NCBI RefSeq assembly: GCF_000002235.5
Contig: NW_022145542.1
Location: 744,001-808,000 of the forward strand
Origin: Strongylocentrotus purpuratus
Taxonomy: Eukaryota > Echinodermata > Echinoidea > Camarodonta > Strongylocentrotidae
Direction: 5' to 3'
Length of the DNA stretch: 64,000 nucleotides
In this document: one piece after another, positions 13,401 through 25,304 of the stretch
Layout: the number at the start of each line of letters is the position of its first letter
Position numbering within the stretch: the stretch's first letter is position 1
The notes under the pieces: generated by a model
What the model was told of the DNA's origin: nothing
Databases searched by the model: none
The model's input: the letters and a program-made list of their open reading frames with translations, nothing else
Program-made: the position numbers and the translations under genes

Positions 13401-13505
13401 ACTGAGCAACTTTTCGCCCGGCGCGATTTTCAATTTTTTTCGGGAGCAAAAAAAAAAAAAAAAGTTAGGCCCCCTCCCCTAAGAAATCCTGGATACGCGC
13501 CTGGC
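13226..13505. repeat. Non-autonomous element with long poly-C tract, copy 1
   Basis: It begins CAGTGGCGGATCCAG (13226) and ends near CCTGGATACGCGCCTG. It contains poly-G, poly-A and about 37 consecutive C (13364-13400). The inverted partner at 13771-14241 shares both ends, so this is a dispersed element and not a gene. Homopolymer lengths may be assembly-dependent. Confidence 0.6.
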
Positions 13506-13770
13506 CAGGATTATAGGGTCACTCCTAATAATCTGACGAACAAGCACGTAAGAAATAAATATCAAAATAAAAGTGGAGAAAGGTTTTAAAAATACTGAGA
13601 AAAAAGTTAATTATCACGGTGTGCTGCATCATTATTCGTTGACCACACCCAAGCACCCGAACCAGAGCACCTCACCACACCCAATCCTAATTCCATGGAC
13701 AGAGGAGAATATTTGTCGACCTGACAAAAAAAGGTGAATAAGGTCTTTAAGATGCCATGGTCGGGCATGG

Positions 13771-13875
13771 TCAGGCGCGGATCCAGGATTTCTTAGGGGT
13801 GAGGGCCCAAATTTGAAATCACTAAATTTAGTGTGCTGAAATATGAAAATCGTGCCAGCCATTATTTCACTCAGT

Positions 13876-13918
<43 letters not shown>

Positions 13919-14179
13919 GTGAGCACTAATTTTTTTGGGGGGCCTTCAAAAATTTGACAAATTGCGTATGTGTATGAGCGCTAGGGGGGGCGGCCGGGTG
14001 CCATCGATTGATTGATTGATTGATTGATTTTTATTCGACAAGCTTCCAACATACAACAATATACAATAATAACAGATCAAAAAAAGTCAGCTTGAACAGG
14101 ATAACCCACGAAAGAAAGAAAGAAAGGATAACCCACCAAAGAAAGGTAAAATTTACGTTAAAAAATGTAAAAATACACA

Positions 14180-14227
<48 letters not shown>

Positions 14228-14241
14228 TGGATCCGCCACTG
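13771..14241. repeat. Non-autonomous element with poly-G/poly-C tracts, copy 2 (inverted)
   Basis: It begins CAGGCGCGGATCCAGG and ends CTGGATCCGCCACTG (14227-14241), the reverse complement of the first end of copy 1. Inside are about 41 G (13876-13916), a GATT microsatellite near 14006-14029, and about 47 C (14181-14227). It lies about 450 bp upstream of the PRPF3 start. Confidence 0.6.
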
Positions 14242-14401
14242 GGCATGGTTACACCAGGGATCTGTAAAAGTCGCAGCTCCCTGCTTAAAAGGTTTTAGGA
14301 ACCCCTGGCCCCTGCCGACATCGACAACTCGTTCGCAAAAAAAAAATTTGTGCTAGGAGCGAGGAGGCGAATTGAGAATGGGACGATCATTCAACTAGGT
14401 T

Positions 14402-14605
14402 CTAGACAACGTTAATGATTTGTCCAAAAACTTTCGGGATCTCGCGTGTAATCTTTCGGAGCTTGGAAGCTGTCTCGTTTAAATCGGGGATGCAGTGCTT
14501 GTACGATATTTTCATGTGATTGCTGTCCTGTAGTTTATGGAGTTTTTGGTGAAACAAAAGAACAGACTTCGCCGCAGTGGTACCGTTTCTACATATCGGT
14601 CCCAC
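14402..14605 (-). CDS. Unrecognised 67-codon open frame divergent from PRPF3
   Basis: An ATG-started frame on the minus strand begins 88 bp upstream of the PRPF3 start, where a bidirectional promoter could operate. The translation is basic and hydrophilic with two cysteines and has no low-complexity sequence. I recognise no family. It may be a short protein, the first exon of a divergent gene, or chance. Confidence 0.15.
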   Translation of the reverse strand: MGPICRNGTTAAKSVLLFHQKLHKLQDSNHMKISYKHCIPDLNETASKLRKITREIPKVFGQIINVV

Positions 14606-14693
14606 TAATATAATATTTTGTTGGAAAAATTGAATTGAGGATTCTGAAAATCAAACGTCACTCGGAGCACTGTTGGGAAGTCAAACTTTAAAA

Positions 14694-17600
14694 ATGGCAT
14701 TGTCTAAGAGAGATTTAGACGAGCTGCGGCCAGTCGTGCAGTCATCAGTTTTAAAAGTGCTTGGAATCAATGAACCAAGTGTGGTTATTGCTGCTGTTAA
14801 TTGCATTGGCCAGAGAATGTCCAAGACAAAAACTGTCGGTAAGGAAGAGCTCCATTTTGTAAAATATTTGTGATGTAGATCTAGTCTAGACCTAACTCAC
14901 CTAAGACTAAGTTTTAATCATTTCATTAGTACTTGGGGCTTTGGCTTTGTTACTTAGACTTCGTCTGTTGGAAACATCACAGATTCTAATTTCTATTTTC
15001 ACGAAGGAATAACGTCATCTAGACTGTAAATTTATGTTTAGGGGATTGCTAGATGGGGATGAATATGAAGGGTGTTGTCGATAATTATTTTGTTATTGTA
15101 ACAGTGGGTGTAGCTTAATCTAGAAAGTAAATTTAAGTTGGATCTATCTAACCAAGAATGGCAAGATAGATCCTCCTTATCAAAGTTTGATATAAATTAT
15201 AATTATGATTCTATATAAATATTTTATCATGCATAAGTTTTCTCATTTCTTGTTTGTTTGCTCACTTTAGATATGTTAAAACCCTTGCTGGAAGATTCTG
15301 CTGAGAGGTTTGTGGAGACTCTTTTTGTTGATGTAGCAGGTTTTCAAGTAGGAAATAGAGCTTCCAAGAGAACCACCAAAGAGGATGATTGTTACGAGGG
15401 ACACAAGAAACGATCCAAACTCTCTCACTTCCCAGGTGAAGAGGAGAATGGAGTCAAGGTAAAAAGGAAAGATGGTGCATTCACCATAATTACTATTTCG
15501 CTGTTAATTACAGTTAATGAAACATTGAACAAATAAACAAAACAGAGATAGCCCATTGTTAGACAGCCCTTAAAGAGAGGTATTAAAGCACAAATTGCAT
15601 ATGACCAGATATAATTGATTCTCAAGCAAAATCCGAACAGCTGCCAATGTGCAATGACTAAAGTAAATTTGCACCGCTGGAGGATTTGGGTAATTTAACA
15701 ATGAGCATTAGGAAGCATAAACGTTAATACTAAATCAAGTGCAGCTGAATTCTTAAGATTGAGATTACAGATGTAATGATAAAGTTGCCTTATTAGCCTC
15801 CATAGTTTAAGGCATCGAATTACAACAGTTGCACATTTTCATGGGCTTTGTAAATGTATGTTTGTGTTTAGGCCATTAAAACTCCTGTATATAAGAACAT
15901 GTTTTAATGGGTCGTCAGTGATCTTAGACTTATTACTGTTTTGAGAAACTGGCCCCAAATGCCTAGGAGAACATAATTTTTGGGATATATTGGGTTATAT
16001 TTTCTTAATACGAAGCACTCACAATTTATAATTAGCTGGTGTACTTACTTATCAGTCCCCCCTAAATGTATCCTTATCGGTACAAATTGACTGAAATATT
16101 TCTCCCTCTGACCCCAGTTTGCCAAGAGTCAGCCAGAGGCCTTGAGGAATGATGCCCTGGAGAAGGCCAAAAAAGCAGCTGAGATTCAAGCCCGCATACA
16201 GGCAACCATGATGAGTGCTGGGTTAGGAGGTCTGAAGCTACCACCCATGCCTGGGATTCCCCAAGCACCTGCGATACCTAAAGTACCAGCTACTAAGGAA
16301 GATATCAACGATATGAAATCACCCCCTTCTGTTCTTACAAAGTGAGAAAACATTCTACTATTCATCAGTCGAGTCTTTTATCTTCCAAATGTAACTCTAT
16401 TTGCTGTTGTTAGTGTTGATGCCATTGTTGTTGTTTATCTTTTTTTTAAAGCTTATGAATGATTGATAAGTCCAGAGGAATAAAACGGTTTCTCAATCCT
16501 TTAGAATAAACCTTTGTTTATCTTTTCCTCAAAGCTAAATGTGAATAATTGATTGATAAGTCCAAAGGAATGAAACATTTTTGGATCCTTTATCCACGTA
16601 AGTGTAAGGTTTTTATGTGAAGCCTGATATGTTATTTATCTTTTTTTTGCCCCAGACCAGCGCCTTTGATTCTGGATGAACAAGGAAGAACAATTGATAA
16701 ATCGGGACGTGTTATCATACTGCCTCAACACAGACCAACGATTAAGGTATACGGTAGATGCTGAAGTAACTTTGCATTTTATCTTTGATATGTTTCACTT
16801 AAATATAAGATCAAATTAATATTGATAATATGTATGTTATCTCCTTGTCAAATAAAACAGAGAAAATGCACAGAGAGAGTTTGGAATAAGAGGAAGATGT
16901 GAGGATGTCTTTCAATTTAGTTTTCATGCAGAAAAAAAACAAGACCTTGCATTTTATGGAGATGTATACAATAGAGAAGACATTGTGTTTAGGAAACTTT
17001 GTGTGATTCACTGCAATTCTTCATGATTTGTTAATTCTGATTTACTTCTGGATTGGGTCATTGATAAGTGATAGATAGTGACTTTAGTAAGTTAATGTAC
17101 CTGCAAGAGCTTATGTAGTGTTTAAACAATTTTAATGCCATAATTGTACTCTGAAGAAGAGAAATATGAAGGCTTTACATGCTGATGTATTCTTTTCAAG
17201 CCATGTGCCTATGATGGTAAACAAATGATCTAAATTGCTGCAGTACTTAAGGATTCCTGCCAAACTATTCTAACCTGTCAGTACGTTTGCAATGATCAAC
17301 ATTTCGTAGACTACAAAAATTATTATAAACGAACATTTTCATGTGTTTTACTTTTTAGGTATTCACTTCTAATACCATTTTCCTTCTCCAATTTATATTT
17401 AGGCAAACATCCGAGCCAAACGGAGAGAAGAATTCAAGGTCAATCAGCAGGAGAAACCACAGGACCTCTCTGCAGACTCTAACAAGTTCTTTGACCCACG
17501 GGTAGTGCCTGTAGTCGGTAGAGGGAACAGAAAGTCATTCAAGTTTCATGACCAGGGCAAATTTGAACAGGTTGCACAGAGGATAAGGGCAAAGGTGGGT

Positions 17601-20600
17601 TTGCCTCAATTTTTGTTTTTTCGTAGAATGGAGTCTGTATACTCTACTGAATTCTGATTGGGTCAATATCAGGGGGAAGTCCCCAGGAAGTGAAAGGTAT
17701 GAAATGCTAAATTGATTCTTGAAAGGAAGCTGTGTAATGAGAGGGAAAAATGGACAAGACAGCTGGAGAAATCATTATGATTAAAAAATACATGGGTTAT
17801 TAAACTCTTGCTGGCATACCATCATTTTTCATGCGAATGTCTTTGAAAGCATGAAAAAATATCTATCATTGGTCTTGCTTGGGCACATATCTACCTGTTG
17901 GAGCATTTGGTTTATCTGAATGAAAACACTCAAACAGTCTTTTTATCGCAAACTCTCGAAAAAAAATTCTTCTGATATGGCTAAACCTGATTCTAGGTGT
18001 ACCTGTCAGTCATGGTCAACAAAGGAAAAACCTTGGTCTAATTAAATGTCTTCTTCTTTATGTGCCATGTCCTGAGACGTTGGCGACCATGGACTGCCAC
18101 AACTTTCTGTCCCATATTCTATACCCATCCACATAATCCTCCTTCTACCCCTACTCCTCCTCCCCTCAATTCTTCCAGTCAGTGAAAATTTTTCCAAACC
18201 ATTATTTCGAATAACATGACCCAAGAAGCTCAGCTGTCGACCTCTTATATTATTCAGAAGCTTTCGTCTTGTTCCTGCCATGGCAAATACCTCATTATTT
18301 GAAACTCTTTCTGTCCATGAAATTCATAGCATCCTTCTCAGGAACCAAACTTCACAAATTTCCAGTCGCTTAAATGTACTTTTGGTAAACTCAATTGTAT
18401 ACCTTACTTATTAGCCCCAGCACTGGTTGTAAATTTAAATAGAATATGAGCTACAATATTTTTCAAATATGGCATTTCTACTATGCACACCTATATACAT
18501 GTATGCTTCTTACATTGACTCATGGTATTTCCCTTTGCAATCTATTCCAGTCACAACTAGAGAAGCTTCAGAATGAGATCTCTCAGGCAGCTAAGAAGAC
18601 TGGAATCACATCAGCAACCAAACTAGCCTTGATCACACCCAAGAGAGAATTGGTAAGAACAATTAGACAAAATCAGATCTGTAGCTATGAAGGCTGTGCA
18701 TAACCGTGTAATGAGGTACTCGAGTACACTCCCAGGCTTTCAGGCGACTACTCGAATACTCCGGCTACGATAACCCACACTATTTTACTGCAAGTTGCAA
18801 TTGAAGGCGCCGATTTGTGCTTGTGAACTTCTCACAAATAATAATAACTATGTTGTTTTAAAAACTAAAGATGACAGACAAATTATCCTCCAAGTTCAAA
18901 CAGAAATCTGGACATTGGCAGCTAGTTTGGTCCTAGTTTCTGAGTGGTGAGTTGACAGTGACACCCATGTATGATTGAGCTGGGAAACAATTTTACTCAC
19001 GGTACCCTGCCGGTGCTTATCCGGGCACAGGTGAGCTTCGGCCGGCCCGCATACTGCCAGGTAGAGAAAAAAAAATCAGCAAAAAAAAAAAAAAATGCCG
19101 GCCGTGTATTCGAGTACGACAAAATCGTACTCGAGTAGTTGTCAACTGTGCGAGTACTCGTCGCAGCCTTAGTAGCTATATCAAACAACTCTCAACTCTA
19201 AAGAGTTAAAGATGCAGAAAATATTACAAGGTCTTCCTTTGAATGCTTTGAATCATTATCAGGCACAGACTGATGTTTTCGCACTGCCCCTGCAATTGAA
19301 GTTATATACTTTAAAACAAAAAAGAATATTAACTTGTGTTCATTAAATGAATCTGTTTAAAATTAAGTTATTGTTTCTTTGCTGTATTGGTAGTAACACT
19401 GTATATCCCTGTACATTTTTGGACCATGCATCGGGAATGCAATGCATGTCAATCCGGACTGCCCAGAAGGCTTTTGTTCTTTTCCTTTTTCTTCTTTTTT
19501 TAGTGTGACGATTCCCCTTAAATCAGATATAAACCTAACATTAGTCTCATTTTCTTCAGAATTAAAAGTGTCATTACTGTAAGTTTTAGGAGTAGATTTT
19601 CTGAGTCTGAAACAAAATTAAGTAATATTGTGAATCGTGTCCGGCTTTCCAGGAATTAATAGCATTTTATTCTACTTTTTTGACGTAATAATTTTTGTAA
19701 TAACTTTTAGCTTTTATGGAAATCACATCGGGACCATAAAGGAAAAACTTTGAGAAACCCTTGTTTAAATTTTTTACTCGTTTGTTGCCCTACTGTATTA
19801 CTTGCTAATTCTTTCATATGATAGTTGTCTGTCCTTAAAAATCCTTAAAAAATACATTCTCTGTTTATCTCCTCCTCCCTCCATTTAGAAAGAGAATGAA
19901 ATACCGGGTGTTGAATGGTGGGATAGTTTCATCCTTCCTACAGAGACATATGCAGATGTGAGCAAAGGTACCACTCAGGCTAGTGGAACAGATAAATTAG
20001 TAGGCATCACTAATTTGGTAGAGCATCCCATTCAAATCGAACCTCCAGGTAAGATAGCGTCACTTGTTATGCCTCCGCCACCGAAGGTGGTGCCGGAGGC
20101 ATCATGTTTTCGGGTTGTCCGTCCGTCTGTATGTCCGTCCGTACGTCCGTCCCGTTTGACCGTTATCACAATATCTCAAGAACCATTTAAGATTTAAACT
20201 TAAGACTCGGGAATAGTATTTTTCACCATAGGAAGACGATCTGATTAGATTTTGGAGTACGTAGGTCAAAGGTCACAGGTCACAGAGGTCAACTTATGAA
20301 ATTCCTTGTATTGAGTTTGTTAGCGCGATATCTCAAGAACCATTTGAGATTTAAACTTCAAACTTAAGGATAGTATGTATCACCATAGGAAGACGATCTG
20401 ATTAGATTTTGGAGCACGTATGTCAAAGGTCAAGGGTCACAGAGGTCAACTTATGAAATTCCATACATTGAGATTGTTATCATGATATCTCAAGAACCAC
20501 TGGAGATTTAAAAACTTCAAACTTAAGGATAGTATGTATCACCATAGGAAGACGATCTGATTAGATTTTGGAGCACGTAGGTCAAAGGTCAAGGGTCACA

Positions 20601-23600
20601 GAGGTCAACTTATGAAATTCCATACATTGAGATTGTTATCATAATATCTCAAGAACCACTGGAGATTTAAACTTCAAACTTAATGATAGTGTGTATCACC
20701 ATAGGAAGACAATCTGATTAGATTTTGGAGCACGTAGGTCAAAGGTCAAGGGTCACAGAGGTCAACTTATGAAATTCCATACATTGAGATTGTTATCATG
20801 ATATCTCAAGAACCACTGGAGATTTAAACTCCAAACTTGTTTAAATTGCTCTATGGCGGAGGCATTATTTTCGACTGCACGCAGTCAAAATTCCATCTAG
20901 TTTTAGTCTCGTTCTAGTACCTGCAAAATAACAAGTTTAGAGAGATACCACCTAGTCTGTTGTTAAAGAAATAGACATGAGTTGTTTTGTTTATATTGAA
21001 CCCCAAGCTATATAAGGTAACATTGAATGGAATACACATATATCCCATGAATTGATGGGAATATACCAAGAGTCAGCATGACAAGTGAAATATTTTCATA
21101 GCGAATGTAATGTACCCTTTTTTATCAATTAAGCAAAACCTATTCAGTATTATCAACAATTATATAAAAATCTAGTACCTCAACCCATGTGTTTTTGTAT
21201 CAACTTCAACATTAAAAAAAGGGAGCAAAATATATTTTGCCCTTACCCAAGCATTTGGTAATGGCTGTGCGCATACATCTACTGTCCTAGCCTAGGCGCA
21301 TTTATAAAATGCGTTCACGCACCCCAAAGAAAAATATTGGATGGTCATCAGGGTACTTTTGCACAAAGTCTAAGATGCACGAATAGTACTGGTTTCCAAT
21401 GCAAATAATAATACATAATACTATGTAAAATAATTCATGTGATGTATTGTACCTTTGTTGAGACAAGATGAATATGGCATTAATAATTGCAGATCTCCAA
21501 AAAAAAATGAAGCTTTACCATGTTGATAAAGTAGCTACATGTAGTCCACTTTTCAGATGATACTAGAAGTGACTAAACAAGATAAAATACTGTGCAATAA
21601 TCTTCTGTACGATTATATTGACCGTTTCAGGTGGACTGTCATTTATCCACCAATATAAAAGAAAATATTCCTTTAAGATATCCCTTTAAAATATGGAGAG
21701 GTGATGATTTAGTTAAGAACTTGGAAGTAAATGACTTGTAAACCTATAGTTCTCAGGCAAATGATAAACCTCATGTTTGTTTCATTAATGTACAGCTGAG
21801 AAGAAAGATGTTGAGCTTCCTATTTATCTGACAAAGAAGGAGATGAAGAAACTGAGGAGACAGAGGAGGAGAGAAGCATTAAAAGAAACGACAGAAAAGA
21901 TTAGAATGGGCCTTGAACCACCACCAGAACCAAAAGGTAATACTTCAATTTAATTAAATTCCAATAAAATATACAAAACAGAATACAATTATGACAGAAT
22001 AACAGTATAAATCCATCAAGAGTACAACATAAGGAAAAAATGATAAAATAATAAAGCAATACAAGATGGAGCATTATCACATACTTGAATTTTGTTGTCA
22101 CCATTACATTATGGTTGTTCTTTTGTTGTTGCTAGATGAGTATGATATCTACAGTTGACATACTATTTGTCATTTTGTAGATACAGTCTCCACATGAACA
22201 GATAAGGGAAATTCCCTATAGGTCAACCAGATGATTAGACAATAGCTTATCCTTCATCATTCTTTAGAAATAATCATTAAACAAAGTTTGCAAAGTTATT
22301 GTTCACTGTCAATCAGTGAGTACTAAGTACCCCTACAAGGAGGGTAAAAGTTAGAATAATAACTCTATTCTGTTGGACATCAATTTTGTTCTTTCTGGTA
22401 TTTTTTTAAAGCCCCACTGCACTACTTATAGCTACTTGCACCCTCTATGTAGCAGTCAATTTCTAATTGGTAACCGTTGGTCCCCCATGGTCCCCTTTTT
22501 CTTATGTTAATTGAGAGCTTATTTGATGAGATAACTACCTGTTAGTGACCATGCAGGGAGGTCTAATCCCTCCTGGCCTAACTAGTGCAGATAGGCTTTA
22601 AATTGTGTACAGTATTTGTCTTGTAACTCTAGAGATATGTTTTTTCTTTTTATCTTGCACAGTACGCATGGCAAACCTGATGAGAGTATTGGGTACAGAG
22701 GCTGTCCAGGATCCTACTAAAGTAGAAGCACATGTCAGGGCACAGATGGAGAAAAGACAAAGGTATGGACTTGATTCATTCATCGGATAGTGGAGTTCGA
22801 ATCCCCACTGAACTACTTGTAGCTACTTGCTCCCTCTATATAGAAAACAATGCCTACGTGGTACCTGTTGATCCCCCCCCATGATCCTCTTTTTCTTATG
22901 TTAATTGAGAGCCGAGTTGATGAGATAACCAACTATCAATCCCTCCTGGACAAACTAGTTCAGACAGGCTTTAAAATCTTTACTTTAAGACTTGGATTCA
23001 ATGGTCCTACTAAAGCAAACTACAAGACGAAAACAGTCTCGTGCAAAAGCTGACGAGAATTTTAATGAACCAATCTTGAAATGCAAAATTCAAAGGAATC
23101 TGGCATGATAGATGAAATTCGTTTTAATGCACTTGGGTATAATAATAATAATAATAACATTTTGCTTTTATATAGCCCTTAATACATCTATGATGTCTCT
23201 AAGCGTTTAAAGATATACTATTACCCCACTCATATCAGAGCTTCAATAACAGCAACCAGTACTTCTTTTTTGTTTTATTGCTGATAACTTGATGTCTCTT
23301 CTCTGTTCGCTAGGACACATGAGGAAACAAATGCAGCGCGGAAGCTGACTACAGAGCAACGGAAGGAGAAGAAGGAACGCAAGATGAGAGAGGACACCTC
23401 GACGGGCGTCACCGTGAATGTGTACCGGGTATTGAACCTCAACAACCCAGCTAAACGCTTCAAGGTCGAAGCCAACGCCAAGCAGCTTCAGATGACGGGC
23501 ATAGCTGTGGTCCACAAGGATATGAATTGTGTTGTGGTAGAAGGGGGTAAGTATTCATCCAAATCTGAAGAGTATTTAAATGGAAGAAAGATAAGAGGAT

Positions 23601-25304
23601 CAGTTTTCGAATAAAGGATTTGTTGACAAGTGAGGATCCAGGGTAGAATTTTAGTTGTGTATAACACCCAAATACAACTTTTACCAAGGTTAAGTACAAT
23701 TTTAGGAATAATCATTTAAAAAAGAAACACTGGTTTGCTATTATTCAAGCCCTGATATTCATATTAGCTTCATGCTTTTAGGGATTTTCGCCCCCTTCCT
23801 AGATAACCTAAATATTTATTTCATGATATGTACTTTTTGTTTTTGTGCAGGAAATATATTCATTGGTTTGAAGTGAATTGAATATCTATCGGATCTCATA
23901 CATTGCAGAGATTGAAAACCTTCTGTAATCTGACCGCACATGAAATTGTCAATATTTTTGCTAAAGCCTCGGTCACAAATGCCATTATGAACTGCTACGA
24001 ACGCCGCACGTACGATTTTCAGACAATGGAAATTCGGGAAGACAATGGAAAAACAGGGAGATTCGTACAAAATTATCGTTCGTACAAACCTTTGTGACCG
24101 TAGCATAACTATGTACTGTGTTCTATTTTTCAGGACCAAAGCAGCAGAAAAAATTCCAGCGGTTGATGTTGCACAGGATCAAATGGGGGGAGGATAAAAG
24201 GAGCAAACATGATGGTGAGTTTGAGAAGCACATTTAAGTATATTTCGCCCCCCCCCCCTCCCTCCCTTCTGTTAAGCAATGGGAGATGTTTCGATTGAGT
24301 AACTGATGTGCTGTTGAAGTGTAAAAGTTTTAGTTCTTTTGAGATAACTACTTATCAGTATTTTACTCCTTTTGTGGCATGAGTGGCAAAGTTTAAGAGA
24401 TAGTTACAGTATGATGTAAAGTCTCTGCAAGATGTTTTATGCCAACATTCATTTAGGATTGTTGTCTAAAAAAGGCTCAGAAGGAGTTTGAACCATCAAG
24501 GATAGCCCAGTTTTCACAAACTCTTTGACAATAATTGCATTTATGAAGTATGACAAATTCAAATGAAAAGATGTTATAAATTTTTGATCACCAGTTATGT
24601 TATTCTTGGGCTACTTCAATTGTAGTATTGCTTCAGAGGTAGTGTTTAAGTAGTCACCCCAAGAAAATTCACGATAACTGAAAATTTTGGACAAATTATA
24701 TATGAATGGAAAGATTTTCTCTTGAAAAACATGAATAATTTGCTGAAAAATCATATACGGTAGATATCATGGATAGGCGTAAAATGCAATTTTTTGGCTA
24801 GCTGAGTCTCGCATGTGACATCACGAATCTTGACGCTATACGGAGGACCGCTGAAGGCAGAAAATCTGGATCTCAAAATTAACATTTTTGAGAGATGATT
24901 ACTGCAGCCCAAAAAAATATTTTGAAGAGGGAAGTTGTTATATTTGATCAGTAAGGCTTCCCCTTTGCATTGATATGAATTCTGCATCAATTCAAAACAC
25001 TTTTGATTATTTGGGTGACTACTTTAATGAACTAATAGTGTTTCAATGATAGAATATATACATGGGAGTTTCTATGGAAATGTATGTCTTCCGTTCAGAT
25101 GATGACTCTGGAGACGAAGCGGTCAAGTCCAACCACTGTCAGCTGATGTGGTCAGGGATGATCAAACAACGCAACTTCAGTGACCTTCACTTCAAGCTGT
25201 GCCCAACCGAAGCGATGGCCAGAGAACAGTTTAAGAAGCACAACGTGGAACACTACTGGGGCCTTGTTCACAGTCAGAGCGTCCTGGATTCTACAGACAC
25301 ATGA
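14694..25304 (+). CDS. PRPF3: U4/U6 small nuclear ribonucleoprotein Prp3
   Basis: Twelve exons with matching phases: 14694-14838, 15271-15458, 16118-16341, 16656-16746, 17403-17594, 18551-18652, 19889-20048, 21796-21936, 22663-22762, 23314-23546, 24134-24214, 25099-25304. Together they encode 620 residues. A PWI-type N-terminal domain (residues 1 to about 80, starting [13 protein letters not shown]) is followed by a basic linker and an Ala/Lys helix ([19 protein letters not shown]). The Prp3 core follows, including [46 protein letters not shown] and [20 protein letters not shown]. The C-terminal DUF1115 domain ends [17 protein letters not shown]. Prp3 holds U4/U6 snRNA within the tri-snRNP. 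Human PRPF3 is 683 residues. The deficit falls between exons 2 and 3, where the conserved MQM/EERKKQL-type segment is not found (see findings). All donors are U2-type. Confidence 0.96.
18050..18380 (-). mobile_element. LINE reverse-transcriptase C-terminal fragment
   Basis: On the minus strand the reading [20 protein letters not shown] leads into a frame containing [19 protein letters not shown] and [10 protein letters not shown]. This is the typical C-terminal end of non-LTR retrotransposon polyproteins. A frame change follows before the usual GHGT end. It lies in PRPF3 intron 5, 5'-truncated and dead. Confidence 0.75.
18689..19171 (+). mobile_element. hAT-like non-autonomous element, family with GGCGCCGATTT core
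   Basis: It is flanked by perfect 8-bp duplications GTAGCTAT (18681-18688 and 19172-19179). The ends are GAAGGCTGTGC and GTCGCAGCCTTA (inverted). The interior includes AAGGCGCCGATTTGTGCTTG, shared with the elements at 39306-39957 and (in part) 42903-43479. It also contains several ACTCGAGTA-type palindromes. It sits in PRPF3 intron 6. Confidence 0.82.
20066..20900 (+). mobile_element. Helentron/HINE-like element with internal 150-bp tandem repeats, copy 1
   Basis: Near the 5' end is a hairpin-forming GCCTCCGCCACC...GGAGGC followed by TTTTCGGGTTGTCCGTCCGT. Four to five tandem units of about 150 bp follow, each with ATATCTCAAGAACCA, AGGAAGACGATCTGATTAGA and GGTCAAAGGTCA. The 3' part has TATGGCGGAGGCAT (inverse of the 5' motif), then the hairpin GACTGCACGCAGTC (20873-20886), then TTCCATCTAG. 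This layout (sub-terminal inverted repeats, central minisatellite, end hairpin, CTAG before T) matches Helentron-associated elements. It lies in PRPF3 intron 7. Confidence 0.7.
22411..22975 (+). repeat. Direct repeats flanking PRPF3 exon 9
   Basis: Copies of about 180 bp at 22411-22602 and 22801-22975 share CCCCACTG-ACTACTT, TAGCTACTTGC, TTTTTCTTATGTTAATTGAG, ATCCCTCCTGG and AGGCTTTAAA. PRPF3 exon 9 (22663-22762) lies between them. Similarity is clear but imperfect, so the duplication is not recent. Confidence 0.75.
23966..24104. repeat. Small MITE in PRPF3 intron 10
   Basis: Inverted ends GCCTCGGTCACAAA and TTTGTGACCGTAGC lie 139 bp apart, 30 bp before exon 11. Internal GTACGA/TCGTAC words also pair. 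No clean target duplication was seen. Confidence 0.55.
24649..25023. repeat. PIF/Harbinger-like MITE next to PRPF3 exon 12
   Basis: Inverted ends AGTAGTCACCC and GGGTGACTACT are each bordered by TTA (24646-24648 and 25024-25026). A 3-bp TWA duplication is characteristic of PIF/Harbinger insertions. The element ends 75 bp upstream of the last PRPF3 exon, close to where that intron's branch point should be. Confidence 0.7.

Noticed and set aside
22785..22815. GTTCGAATCC resembling a tRNA B box
   Set aside because: The T-stem is imperfect and no A box, anticodon arm or acceptor stem fits upstream. It falls at the edge of the repeat after PRPF3 exon 9.
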